This document shows, piece by piece, positions 1 to 10,612 of a DNA stretch of 64,000 nt. The notes beneath the pieces are model-generated. The model was not told where the DNA came from. It did not search any database and worked only from the letters and a program-made list of their open reading frames with translations. The DNA comes from Takakia lepidozioides. Its lineage: Eukaryota; Streptophyta; Takakiopsida; Takakiales; Takakiaceae. The stretch spans positions 26,102,001 through 26,166,000 of the forward strand of contig CM060731.1 of assembly GCA_030704615.1 (NCBI GenBank), given 5' to 3'. The position numbers and the translations under genes were made by a program. Position 1 is the first letter of the stretch; each line of letters opens with the position of its first letter.

Positions 1-151
1 CTCGATAGATCAAGAGGCCGGGTGCAAGAGTTGCCCCATCATTAGTCGCCGTCTTGCAACCTGTGAACTTGAGCTTGGGATCTCATGTATTGACTCCTAT
101 GAGCTTGGCCTCCCATGTCTTGTTAGCTGCCTCCAGTCATGTCCACTGCCA

Positions 152-439
152 CTATCCCAAGCAGTGTGGACACAACCAATCTCCGTCAGGAACCTTCTCA
201 AGAGGTGGTGTCAAGCATTCCCATATGCCAACCCCTTGAGCATCGATCACACACCAGCATGGTGGCTGCCCCTTTGGCAGACCCACAAGCATGCACCTCA
301 AACCTGCAGGTACCACTGCCAAGTTTGGGTCAACTCTGCCATCGACATTGGGAAGGTGACATGGCGCACAATTACGCACATGGTCCTTCCAAGTCATGCC
401 ATCCCGACCCTCCAAGATCAGGACCCCTGAGGGCAACAC
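152..439 (-). CDS. PHD-finger-like fragment downstream of RNase H
   Basis: A 95-residue frame ends with the segment ECLTPPLEKVPDGDWLCPHC. This matches the C-terminal half of PHD fingers (CL-x-PPL-x-x-x-P-x-G-x-W-x-C-P-x-C). Upstream cysteines are present (CAPC, PPCWC), but the usual Trp-His before the CL is changed to Ile-Trp, so the zinc ligand set looks incomplete. It sits where a gypsy pol would run from RNase H towards integrase. PHD fingers bind histone H3 tails, so in an active relative it could help target integration; that is inference. It may be a decayed copy of a complete domain. Confidence 0.5.
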   Translation of the reverse strand: MLPSGVLILEGRDGMTWKDHVRNCAPCHLPNVDGRVDPNLAVVPAGLRCMLVGLPKGQPPCWCVIDAQGVGIWECLTPPLEKVPDGDWLCPHCLG

Positions 440-536
440 CTCTCAAACCCTCAGAATAACACGCCCTGCAGTAAACAACAAATGCCCCAGGGATGCCGCA
501 CTAACCGTGCACGCTGTGTGGGGTGAGGCACAATCC

Positions 537-2214
537 TCACCCGACCATCTCCCACACTCGAAGTAGGTGTATCCCCTCCCATTGAACCTCTTGGCTCGTT
601 GCAGGATCCGATCCCTCCCCTGCAGTCACAATGGCTGCCGTGTCTCCCGTGCGGAGGTAGTCCAACACAGCCGAATCCTCATGTATATCTCTGGCACCAC
701 CTAGCTCATCACTAGCCTCAGGGTCCTCAGACACTCCGTCTACAGTCATCCCTGTTGTAGGTCCAATCTGACCTCCCGATGCCAAGATACACAAAAATGC
801 AGATGCGTGCCATCCCGGCACCATCTCCTCGTCCGTCTCACCATGCCACCGAGCTCCAGTGTCATCCTGCTGGCTCATGCATGGATTGCGACTCAATCCA
901 TCCGCATCCCGATTGACCAAACCCGGTCGATGCACAACCTGAAAGTCATACTCCTGGAGTATAAGTGCCCACCGTGCAAGCTTCCCCGTAAGCTTGTCTG
1001 ACTCCATCAACCACTTGAGTGGCTGGTGATCCGTGACAAGGGTGAAAAGATTGCCGTATAGATAGCACCTGAAGTGTGCCACGGCCCACACTGCAGCTAA
1101 GCACTCTCCCTCATATGAGCTGTACTTAGCCTCTGCAGCGTTGTTCGAGCGGCTAGCGTAAGCCACTACGAACTCTCTTCCCTCATCATCCACCTGTGTG
1201 AGCACCGCTCCAAGCCCCAGCATGCTCCAATCCGTATGCAGCTGAAAGGGACGCCCCCTGATAGGTCGTCTCAAGATAGGCGCCGAGGTCAACCTCGCCT
1301 TGAGCTCTTGAAAAGCTCGTTCCTGCTCATCTTCCCACTGCCACTCCTGGTCCACCTTGGTCAGCTTGGTTAGAGCCTTTGCAATGGTACTAAATCCCTT
1401 GACAAACCGTCTATAATAGTTTGCCAACCCCATGAAAGCTCGAACTCGGCTCACCGTGGCGTGGAATTTGTGCAATGGCCTCTACCTTAGTCTGCTGTAC
1501 CCCCAATCCTCCAGGATATATCATGTGACCCAGATACTCAATCTGGTTGTGGAAAAACTTGCACTTCCCCGGATGCAACTTCAATCCGTGCGCTCTCAAG
1601 CGCTCCAATACCACCTGAAGGTGTCTCTCATGCTCCTCCATCGTAACACTAAAGATGATGATGTCATCTATGTAGCACCGAGCAAAGTCCACCCCTGCTA
1701 GAATCCTATCCATGACTCTCTGAAACTCTGCAGGAGCATTCTTAAGCCCAAATGGTAAGAACCGCCACTGATATAGGCAATCCTTGCCGTGCTCATTGAT
1801 CCCCCAGAATGCCGTCTTCTGCTTGTCCGCCTCCTTGATTGGCAACTGGTGATATCCGGATCGTAAATCCAAAGTGCTAAAGGCCTTAGCATGCCCGATG
1901 GCATCAAAGATCTCCTCTGGTGTTGGCATGGCATACTTATCGGACTTGGTCTGACGATTTACAGGCCGGTAATCACCGCACATACGTCTCTCCGTCCAAT
2001 TGCCATAGACATCCTTCTTGGCTGGCATCACTGTGGCTGAAGCATACTCTCCACCAGAGAGCTCCACCAAACCTGCCTCCCAGAGATCTTGAGTCCTCAT
2101 CTGAATCAAAGACCTCTCCATGTCACTGTATCTATAGGGTCTCCGAAAGATTGGCGTGTCAGTGGCCAACTCAATACGGATCTCTTGACCCTTCAGTGCT
2201 CCCAAGTCCTTCAA
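537..2214 (-). pseudogene. gypsy reverse transcriptase-RNase H, frameshifted
   Basis: The upstream frame (2214-1411) contains the RT core: the LDLRSGYHQLP palm strand, the FGLKNAPAEFQ motif and the catalytic CYIDDIIIFS box. The downstream frame (1475-537) begins with the connection segment (GLANYYRRFVKGFS) and continues into RNase H, with LHTDWS, AYASR, YSSYEGECLAAVWA and the TDHQPLKWL block. The two frames overlap near 1411-1475, and the natural reading needs a shift around 1465. The YIDD box is intact, so the break looks like a recent indel rather than deep decay. The tail after DADGLSRNP is not recognised. Confidence 0.9.
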
Positions 2215-2594
2215 ACTGAAGGCAAAGCAATTCCTGTAAGCCCTCAGGAACCGCCGTATACGTCGTCTCTCTCCTCCGGTGACAATGGGTCCAATGTCAG
2301 GCTCCCAATTGTCCTCCGTAACTACAACCTTAAGTCCAGTGGGCTTAGAGGTAGAGGACGCGTCCCGTGGTTGCTATGCTGCAACCTCTTGAGCAGTACT
2401 CCCTGCCTGCTCAGTCAATGACAAGGCCTCATCCTGCCCCATCATCTCATCCTTGAGGACCTCCTCAACCCGAGAAGAATCCCCAACCTCATCCATCACA
2501 GCCGCCTTGGCTGCCAACTCCCTCTGAACCTCGAGCACCTCCCACGTGTGCCATGGATGCATGCACCCCGTGGTCCTCACATGCTCGCCCCCAC

Positions 2595-4045
2595 TCACTG
2601 CCTGTACCGTCTCGGTAGGCAGAGAGACCATTGAGGGAAGTGTATCCGCACTCTGCGTTGCTCAGCCAGAGCCAAGCTGATAATCCAGGTCAAGCAATTG
2701 AGATCCATTGCTTGCCCCAACACTTGACGACGTGATGCCTCAGAAAGAGACGACACCGCCGTGGTACCAGTGGTAAAACCCATTGCCCGCTCACGCTCGT
2801 CAGCATTAGGCTCCACTAACTGCTGCAACTGAGCATCCCACAGGAGGCCAGGTCCACTATCCCGGAAAGCATGCGATCCTGGGAAGCTGAGCAGTGTAGG
2901 TAATGCTGCTCGTGGTTGACCCACCTTGTTGACCACTGCCAAAGGCGAACGGTCATCGTGTCTCACACGTGAGACTGCCTCCCTGTGTCCAGAATGTTAT
3001 CCACTGTGAGATGTGCTGGCCGCTGCACCCCATCAAATGCACGCTTGAGCAGTGCGGGTGGCATCAAGTTAGTCCACCATAGCCGTGGACGATGAGCCCG
3101 TGACCCCACTGTAGCTGCATCTAGCAACACTGCTGACCCAAGCCACGACCGGACTTGATGCACACTGGCCATCACCCTGGCCCGAGAATCGCCCATCAGT
3201 GGCACATTCTCAAGATGTATGCTGGAGATACAGCTTGATGAAGCTGCAAGTGGCGCAAAACCCGCACCATCTCCCAAAACACCCGACCTCGAGTCTCGCA
3301 ATCCATTGCCATGCCCGGCTGATGAATGCCCTTGGCAGGGCCAACCTGCCACTACCAGATCAATGGAGCCAACCCGCTCCAAATCCTGCGCCCCCAGCAA
3401 CGAAATGTCTGCTGGCAAGGCCTGCTGATATCCACGAATTGCAGACACCGACAACAACTCAGGGTACCGCTGCACCAACTGAGCAACATGGCGAAGTGAA
3501 ACGCGTCGTGCAGTCTCATCCCTCTCCACATACAGGTAACGCCGAACTCGTACACCTGCCTGTAACACAGCAGCCAATCCGGTGCTGATCCCGCCAAACA
3601 AGTCCAGAAGACAAATGCCTTCATCCGGATACTGCCACACAATAGGTGTGGTGTCCAATGGAGACAATTGAGGTGGTCCTGGTGCAATCCCCACACTCTC
3701 CTCCTCTCCTGACGGTACAAAAGCCTCCACCCAGGCTTGTTGCACCCGTCGATCAGCATCCCGCTGCAAATCCTTGCTCGTGCCCCACAATGGAGTCTGA
3801 GCAACCATGGTAGGCAACTCCGCCATACCATACATGTCATCCTGCTCTCCCGGAGGTGGTACATCCTCTGAATGAGCATTGCCCTCAAGCAACTCTCTAG
3901 GCCAACTCACTGCCGCTGTGAATGCTGCTAGTGTCGGCATCTTGCCTCGCTGGGCAACCGCAACTCCTCCTATGAACGTCACAGGGAGCTGCACACGCCG
4001 GCCCTCCCCTGACTGCCATGCAGGCCTATAGGAGACTCCTCCCAA
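2595..4045 (-). pseudogene. C5 cytosine DNA methyltransferase domain inside gypsy pol
   Basis: In the frame 4045-2963 (360 residues), residues 1-35 are the tail of the protease region. The methyltransferase starts near residue 140. SAM-binding motif I is LLDLFGGISTG (146-156), motif II is YVERDE (172-177), the catalytic motif IV is AGWPCQGHSSAG with Cys237, motif VI is ENV (280-281 region), and a motif VIII-like GSRAHRPRLWW lies at 314-324. The C-terminal motifs IX/X continue in the next frame (2966-2595): ERERAMGF and RRQVLGQAMDLN. The enzyme family transfers a methyl group from SAM to C5 of cytosine in DNA. Breaks: a frame change near 2966 and a locally shifted segment between motifs IV and VI. 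Related retrotransposon-borne DNMTs are known from dinoflagellates and charophyte algae; this is the same idea in a land-plant-like genome. Confidence 0.88.
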
Positions 4046-4368
4046 AAATCCAGGGTGAAGCCCATGGGGTACAACACTGCCCCACCAACCAGGACATCGT
4101 ATGAGACTGCGTCTGTCACAATGGCCTTGGCTCGCATCACTGAGCCATCTGTAGGGTGATCCGGCCGTAGTCTGATAGCCAACTCACGCCGTGTCATGCC
4201 CCGAGCCTGCTCCGATCCTCCCAGAGACGTCTGTATCTGGAAAGGACAAGGCTCCATATCCGCCTCCGTGAGGCCCAAGCCTGCAATAGCAGCTCTGCCC
4301 AGCATCAATGGCTGAGCTCCCGAGTCCAACAAGACCCAGTGGCCGGTACCTCTTGCCTGCCGGTCCAC
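3979..4368 (-). pseudogene. gypsy aspartic protease
   Basis: The frame holds WVLLDSGAQPLMLG, the DSG active-site loop of retroviral-type aspartic proteases, followed by a conserved tail (YDVLVGGAVLYPMGFTLDFW) typical of gypsy proteases. It would cleave the gag-pol polyprotein. It overlaps the start of the methyltransferase-bearing frame by about 65 bp in another frame, so a shift is needed to keep the polyprotein continuous. An upstream frame, 4546-4184, gives only shadow sequence in its second half; its first part (VMLDNQDGIFCLSGPAGKRY) may be the true N-terminal lead into the protease. Confidence 0.75.
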
Positions 4369-4637
4369 TCAAACAGAAAATGCCATCCTGGTTGTCTAAC
4401 ATGACAACTCCAGGTGTCACCATGGCGCGCTCAATGGCTGGCCTAGCTGGCAGCTCCATCAACCTGGCAGCTGCAGCTTGCCATGGCGCCGCCGTGGCAG
4501 TCTTGACCCTCAAATCCGAGGATCCCTCCGGCACTACACCTCCCACTATCTCCGCAGAAGATGAAGTAACCTCCCACTCTCACAGAGTGTAGCTGCCAGC
4601 CTGAACACCTCAGCTGGTCTTACCCCCGGCGTCGCAA

Positions 4638-6341
4638 TCATGGTAGCCGAGAACACACAGATGTGGCCGCTCCTAGCAGCACACTAGCTGCCGTAGCCTT
4701 GGCAACACTAGGTAGTGGTGCTACCCGTGTAGCTCTCCCCAATGGCATAGTAACCTCCGCCTCGGTAACAGTCGGGCGAGAACTAGGTGCCATGGATGGC
4801 GTCGACACTGTCTCCGCCAATGTGAATGACTGAGGAAGCCTAGCCTGACGGCTTGCCTCCCCACGCTGTGGATCCAACTCCACCTCTGCACCTCGTGGCT
4901 CAGGAACTCGTGCTGCTCCTCGAGTCACGGCTGCAGCAGACTCCACCTGCACTAGTGGTAGTGCTGCTCCACACATGAATCCCATGCCTCCCATATCTCC
5001 TCCCTCAGGAGCAGGAGGTGGACCATCCGGCCTTAGAGCCGGTACCACCTGAGCTGTAGCCATGGCAGCGAGCCTCTGCTCTAGCTGCTGAAGCCGGTTG
5101 GCCATGCCTTGGTCAACACCCTGACCTCCGCGTCCTTGGCCACGTTGAGCTTGCCCTTGGCCTGTGGCTGGCCACCTCGTCCTCTCTGGGCTGCTCCACC
5201 TCGCCCCCGGCCACCATTGTTCCCTTGGAACTGGCCTGGGCGCAACTCAGGATGCAAACCATAACACTGGGCCTCTCCATGCCCGTGTTTTGCCACAATG
5301 CCCCACTGTAACTGTGCAGGCTGTGCATGTGCCGGCCCTTTGCCTCCCTCTGGACAATCCTTCTTGACATGGGGTCCTCCACATGTCCAGCACACCACAT
5401 CCGCCCGTTGTTGGCCAGCAAATGAAGGGAGAGACCCCTGCATCTGAGGTCCTCTCTGCCCTTCCCTGAGCTTCACCTGAGCCCCCTTGTTGCCTTGAGC
5501 ACGTTGAGGTAGTGGTTGGCTAGGAGCCACTACCCCGTGGTGTCTCCTTAGCAAATCCCACCATGACCACTCGTTCCTCCACCATGTTGAGCTCTATCCG
5601 CTCTGCCAGCAAAAACACATTTGCTAAGGTGGGTTGGGCCGCTTGTAGGAGAGTTGCATCCCGCACCCCTTCTCCTCAGCTCCTTGTCCAATATCCCATA
5701 CCAGAATTGGACTGCCTGAGCTTCCGTAACCCCTTGGGTTACATTTATCAAGCGCCTCATGCGAGTGAAAGCCTCCCTCAAGCTCTCGGTCGGCTTCCGT
5801 TGGAACTCTTGCAAGCTCCGCAACTTCTCTGTCCTCACCCCTTGGTAGTTCCCTCTCAACTCTTCGAAGAACTCCACAACAGGGTTGAAGGCAGGCACGG
5901 GTGCTAGTGCTGGTGCGGTAGTGGCTTGGGTGGACGTCGTAGCTACTGTACCACCAGTCCCACTGCTGCTTGCTGAAGCTGCCGGTGCAGCGGCAGGTGT
6001 AGCCACTGCCCTCGTGGCTCTAGTGCCCCTAGTGATGGAGACATAGTCGGGTGACCAGTACATCTCCACTCCTCGATCTCAACCTCATGCCCCCGCCTGA
6101 ACTCATGGTAATCATCCATAGGCGGCCCCTCAAGGTGCTGAAACAGCCCCTTCCATGCCATGAAAGGCGTAAATAGTTGTGGATTGCGCATTTGCTGCAA
6201 ATCACACCAACTATCAAACTCTTGGATAAAATCATCCAACTCGATGGTGCCCACCGCCCCAGAGTACCTTCGTGGCCCCTTGGTAGCTCCATACATCTCC
6301 TCCATTGTGTCCCACAACAATGGCAAAGAAACAACTTGCAC
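4638..6341 (-). pseudogene. gypsy gag with CCHC zinc knuckle, frameshifted
   Basis: Gag is spread over four overlapping frames. Frame 6341-5943 holds the N-terminal part (DDFIQEFDSWCDLQQM). Frame 6069-5548 holds a retrotransposon-gag capsid segment (VVEFFEELRGNYQGVRTEKL, then LREAFTRMRRLINV). Frame 5554-5081 holds the nucleic-acid-binding knuckle CWTCGGPHVKKDC, spaced CX2CX3HX4C, followed by a Gly/Arg-rich stretch. Frame 5105-4638 is Pro/Ala-rich linker. Gag forms the cytoplasmic particle that packages element RNA. At least two frameshifts separate these pieces. The start was not fixed; frame 6637-6029 in another register may contribute upstream residues. Confidence 0.75.
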
Positions 6342-7138
6342 CGCCGGTATGAGTCCTCCGATTCACAATCCGAATCAGAACCTTCCGTAGAAGACACAGG
6401 AGGTGAAGGTGGCCTAAACCGCACACCTCGTCTCGTGTACCCACTAGTATCGCTAGTGCTCGAACCGGCACTGTCCCCAGCAACTAGTGGCACCTCCGTG
6501 TTGACACTCAACCGGTCATGAACATCCCTAACCCCCTCTCCACAAGGTAACCGGGTAGAGAACCTGTTGCGGCTTATGGTTTGGAATACTAAGTTCCTAA
6601 CATAGCCTACACCTGTACCTGCATCCACCGCAAGCACTCCTATGGTTGGCTGGTCATCACCTCCAACCTCACCACAGGAGAAACAATGATGGTCTGGCTG
6701 GTCATCACCCCAGCCTCACCATCGACAGCATGCTCTAGGACTGGCCGGTGATCAAATCCGGACCAATCACCTATAAAAACAAGCGCCCACACAAAACTAG
6801 CATGGCGCACAGTCAAGCATGCAGGTATGGAGGGGATCCAAACACAAGAAATCAGAACGACAACTCCCCACACCAAAAACAACTCCACGGTGTTGCTCCT
6901 GCAAGGACACCCCAGCCCAAACCCGGACTGACTCTTGCCTCCACCTACGGAAAGGTCTTGGCCTAATGAGAGGGTGGAAACTACGAGGAAGAGAAGCTAA
7001 AGCAATGCCTAACCCCAGCATGCTCTCATCCCAACACTCTCCTCTCCTCTCTCCCTCACTTGCATGACCATGGGAATATCATGAAGATACTCCTCAAACC
7101 GCCCTCCACGAGCTTCAAAATTCGGCCTTCCAGACCAC

Positions 7139-7960
7139 ATGCCAGTCCTTAGGCAGTCCACCAGTGCCTCCACGAGTCAGCACAGGCCGTCCACAGGTCA
7201 ACACGGGCCACCACAGACCAGCACAGGCCCACACAGCTCACTGGTCACAGCCGTCACAGTCCCACAGGCCACTGGGCACAGCCTGTCAGCCTCACAACAG
7301 TCACAGTCACAGGCCTGTCACAGCCCCTCAGCCCAGCCAACTCACAATTCACAAGGCCTCAAAGGCCTCAGGCACACACAGCCCCTCACAGCCCCAAAGG
7401 CCATGGGCACGCCTGTCACAGCCCCAATTGTCACAGCCGCCCATCACAGTCACAGGCCCGCCCACAACAGCCGCCCGTCACAGCCCAAAGGGCACGGCCT
7501 GTCACAGCCCCTCACACCCGTCACAGCCTCACCCTGTCACAGCCCATTCACAGCCCCTCACAGCCCGTCACTGGGCACACAGCCCCTCACAGCCAACAGC
7601 CCAAGCCCTCACAGCCCGTCACAGCCCAAAGGCCTCACACGGCCTGTCACAGCCTCACTAATGTCACAGCTTCACAGCCTGGCACAGCCCGTCGCCCCAC
7701 AGTGGCCCATCACAGCCCGCCTGTCACAGCCCACAGCCACCACAGCCTGTCACAGCAAGCCTTCACAAGGCCCGTCACATTTGTCACAGCCACAACACAG
7801 CCCCTGTCACAGCCCGTTCACAACTTGTCACAGCCCTCACAGCCCGGGCCCACGGCCTGTCACAGCCACAGGCCCTTTAGCCCGTTTCACAGGGGTTTTG
7901 GCCGGGCATTTGGGCTCACAAGGTGCCACAGCCGCCTATTTAGCCATTTCTCCAAGGGGT
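7139..7960. repeat. GTCACAGCC-type satellite-like block
   Basis: The motif cacagcc recurs dozens of times in loosely spaced 9-20 bp units such as GTCACAGCCC, CTCACAGCCC and GGCCTGTCACAGCC. The array is GC-rich, strand-biased (few G runs on the plus strand) and imperfect, as if expanded by slippage. It produces a spurious 279-residue open frame rich in Ser, Gln, His and Pro. Confidence 0.85.
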
Positions 7961-8392
7961 TTAGCCACGCCAAGCTAGGGTTTGTGTCTCTTGGACTCTA
8001 GGCTTCTTTCCACCGAGCTATGGTGGCTGTGAGGAAATCAGCAAGGTATCCTTGCTCTTTCGGCTCCCACACACCACCATAGTAGCCCTAAGCCATGAGG
8101 TGGTTGCCACAAACCAAGCCTTCTTTCTCACTTAGCCCCAAACACGCCACTAAACTCAATGGCAAACAACCAAGCCCTGCTGGTTCCCAGCCCTTGTGAG
8201 CACTCATTCAAGCACTCTCATTGGCCATAGCATCTGTCTTAGAGCCTATTCCAGCCCTCTACACCTGTTGCTTCAAGAGTTGCGCTCCCTTCAAGCTTGA
8301 AGTTGAAACCCCAACTCACATAGGCCCTACAAGTGCTTTTCTTTCACTCCAAGTGGAAACCAGCCCTAGACCTTCCGTTCTAGCTCTCTAAG

Positions 8393-8790
8393 GCTTGAAA
8401 ACAAGAGCCTCAATGGGCTGAAGGCATGCTCCACATGCCCCACTCTCACCATAAGAGAATCAGCTCCTTTGCTTCATTTCTTGCACCCACAAACCTGAAA
8501 ATACAAGCTTCAGCAGGCTGAAAGCATGCTCTACATGCCCTACAGGGAAACCAGCCCCTTCCTTCCTTCCTTGCACTCCCACACCTAAAAGTGCAAGCCT
8601 TCACCAGGCTGATAGCATGCTCCACACATACATTGCCCTCACATAAGGGAAGTCAGCCCTTCCCTCTTCCTTGCTTGCCCTCCAAGCTTGAAGATGGAAG
8701 CTTCAATGAGCTGAATACATGCTCCACACATGCAACCTCTTCACACAAGAGATATCAGCCCCCTATCTTGGCTCCTTGGCTCCTTGATGC
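8393..8790. repeat. four ~100 bp imperfect tandem repeats
   Basis: Units begin near 8393, 8494, 8584 and 8685. Each has the order: (C/T)TGAA-A--AAG, a TCA-(G)GCTGA segment, GCATGCTC-ACATGC, an A-rich AGAGAA-CAGCCC segment, then a C/T-rich spacer (CTTCCTTGC). Copies are clearly related but diverged. They lie in the presumed leader or LTR of the gypsy element. Confidence 0.7.
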
Positions 8791-9402
8791 TCTCTAAGAC
8801 AAGACTAAGCACTCCACAGCCTTTGCCAAGCTCCTGAAACCCTAAGGCTTACATTTCCAGCCACAAGACACTTCTCTTGTGGTGCAAGAGCTCTTCTTCC
8901 AAGCTCTGAAACCCTAGGTGCACATTCCATGGCCTTGCCGCACCTCTTAGCTCCTGTTCCAGCCCTTGCCATGACAAGAGCCCTCTCAATGCTGAAGCTC
9001 GAGATTGAAACCCAATCTCACCATACTCCACAAAGTGCACTGATTTGCCCCAAGCCAAATCAGCCCTTTCGCTTGGTCTTGCAATCCTTCACACAATGAA
9101 AGCTCGCATTCCCAGTCCAGTTCTCAGCTTTGCCACCAAAGCCACTATAACCTGCTCTTGACTGGTCCTCTTCCCAATCGTGCTTGCTCATGCATGTACA
9201 CAATCTGAAACCATCAAGGTGCTCTGGAATTACCTGCAGCATGGTGCTTTCATCTCTGAAGCTGAAGATCGAATGCCAAGGTCTACCACCTCGTAACCCA
9301 CATCGCCTCCGCTTCTAACAACCAAGAGCTCCACGGTGCTCCTTGCATAACAACTTGGTTTCTCTCATTCTCAAGCAAAAACCACAAGTGCTACAACTAA
9401 CT

Positions 9403-9429
9403 CGTATCTAGCACTCATAGATACGAGCT
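9403..9429. repeat. perfect 10 bp inverted repeat (hairpin)
   Basis: CTCGTATCTA and TAGATACGAG are exact reverse complements separated by a 7-base loop (GCACTCA). This could be a regulatory palindrome near the proposed element promoter, or chance. Confidence 0.6.
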
Positions 9430-9489
9430 GATCTTTCTCGAGTGATAAAGAAGAAGAATACAAGCACAAGCTCATCGAAGCAAAACTCA

Positions 9490-9501
9490 TGCATATATAA
9501 C
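9490..9501 (-). promoter_or_regulatory. TATA-like element, possible LTR promoter
   Basis: On the minus strand the sequence reads GGTTATATATGC, a good TATA box, about 260 bp inside the right edge of the proposed LTR and pointing towards gag. There is no independent evidence for a start site. Confidence 0.25.
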
Positions 9502-10018
9502 CTCATCACTCAAATACAAGTCAAGCCAAGTGCACCCCACGCCATGGGGAATCCACACTACGGCGCCATAGCTAGGCGCGGTGAGGCTCAACTCGAGAAA
9601 GATGAGCCTCCGCGCTTGCCGTGAAGATAACCACTCCAGGGCCTAAATCTGCCTTGACCCCTGGATTGACACTTGGGCCAATCCCAAATGTCATATGTAA
9701 AGCTAGCTATTTCCTAGCTAGTTTCACACTAGTGGTAAAATAACTTGACATGTGCAGTAATTTACTTCTCAACAAATTAAGTGCATGAAGAGGGCTAAGT
9801 TTACTGGAAACCCCAATCCTTCACCAGTCCTTGTGCAAGAAGACAAATGATGCCAACAAGAGCTAGTCTGTTCACTTCGGATGCATTTTACGAACGTCCT
9901 TCGATGGTTTGCAAGGACTTGCATTATGCGGAGGTTTTGCTCAATCCATTCTTGCTTGTATCGAGAGTGGGGCCTCTCGATACATATGGGATTGCATTCG
10001 GAGATAGATGACACTGGA

Positions 10019-10175
10019 CGCTTGGGCCAACGATACAGACTACATTAGAGGTCGCACTTGGGCCTCGACATAGGAAACGCACTGGAGATTACATTATATA
10101 TAGGGGATTGCACTTGGGCTTATATAACACTGGACACTTGGGCCAACGGCACATGCTACCCTAGTAGTCTTGAAA
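10019..10175. repeat. dispersed repeat rich in CACTTGGGCC units (copy 1)
   Basis: The block repeats short phrases: GCACTTGGGCCTCGACATAGG, GGGGATTGCACTTGGGCTTA, ACACTGGACACTTGGGCCAA, and ends with GCTACCCTAGT..GTCTTGA. The same phrases and the same ending occur at 49720-50056, so this is a family of repeats, possibly a non-autonomous element. No inverted termini were seen. Confidence 0.7.
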
Positions 10176-10236
10176 ATGACTGTGCGTGCGTCGTCTCCCT
10201 TGTGATATTGTTATTTGTAAAGACGACTCTGAAGAT

Positions 10237-10612
10237 AGGTTCACACGACAAAAATCCGTCCGTCCCATCCGGACGTGGCGGCTGTAGCGGTTGTGGCGGG
10301 GCGGGGTCCACCCTTGAGGAACGTGACGGCGAGGAAGGGACGGACGGCCTGGCCACTGTAGGTACTTCCCGCTGTCCGTCGCTGTCCGTCCCATCCCTCA
10401 TTCCTTCTCCATGGCTATCATGGCTAAAACATGCCTGTAGGGTTTAGCCGGAGGGCTCTTTATGAGAGCTTCTTTTGCTAAACTTATATGTTGGATCACA
10501 TGTGTGCTATCGCAACATGTTGCACTTTCAGTCCCGTCCGTCCCCCTCCACACGTGCGGAGGGCCCACCACTATGGCTAGATGGGATGGACGGATTTTTG
10601 CCGTGTGAACCT
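10237..10612. mobile_element. MITE-like element with 33 bp terminal inverted repeats
   Basis: The left end 10237-10269 (AGGTTCACACGACAAAAATC...) and the right end 10580-10612, read in reverse complement, agree at 31 of 33 positions. The 376 bp interior has no coding sequence but is GC-rich with more GTCCGTC motifs. The size and TIRs fit a miniature inverted-repeat transposable element. A target duplication is not obvious next to the ends, so the superfamily is open. Confidence 0.65.

Larger units (their letters stand above)
1..6440 (-). mobile_element. Ty3/gypsy retrotransposon carrying a DNA methyltransferase (partial, decayed)
   Basis: Read on the minus strand, the order is gag (6341-4638), zinc knuckle, aspartic protease (4368-3979), a C5 DNA methyltransferase (about 3660-2690), reverse transcriptase (2214-1411), RNase H (1475-537) and a PHD-like fragment (439-152). 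This order, with RT before RNase H and no integrase before RT, fits Ty3/gypsy. The integrase and 3' LTR would lie left of position 1. Gag, methyltransferase and RT-RNase H are each split over overlapping frames, so the copy has several frameshifts and is not autonomous as it stands. No primer-binding site was found, and the 5' LTR limits are not proven. Confidence 0.88.
6640..9760 (-). other. probable leader or long 5' LTR of the gypsy element
   Basis: About 3.1 kb upstream of gag on the element strand has no credible gene. It contains a short direct duplication (TGGCTGGTCATCACC at about 6649 and 6697), a satellite-like block (7139-7960), four ~100 bp tandem repeats (8393-8790), a perfect hairpin (9403-9429) and a TATA-like sequence on the minus strand at 9490-9501. 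The long plus-strand frame at 7139-7978 is Pro/Ser/His/Gln-rich translation of the repeat, not a protein gene. With no second LTR in the window the limits are a guess; unrelated nested repeats are an alternative. Confidence 0.3.

Noticed and set aside
7139-7978. A 279-codon plus-strand open frame
   Set aside because: It is translation of the CACAGCC repeat (Ser/His/Gln/Pro-rich) with a second frame equally open; no domain and no codon bias.
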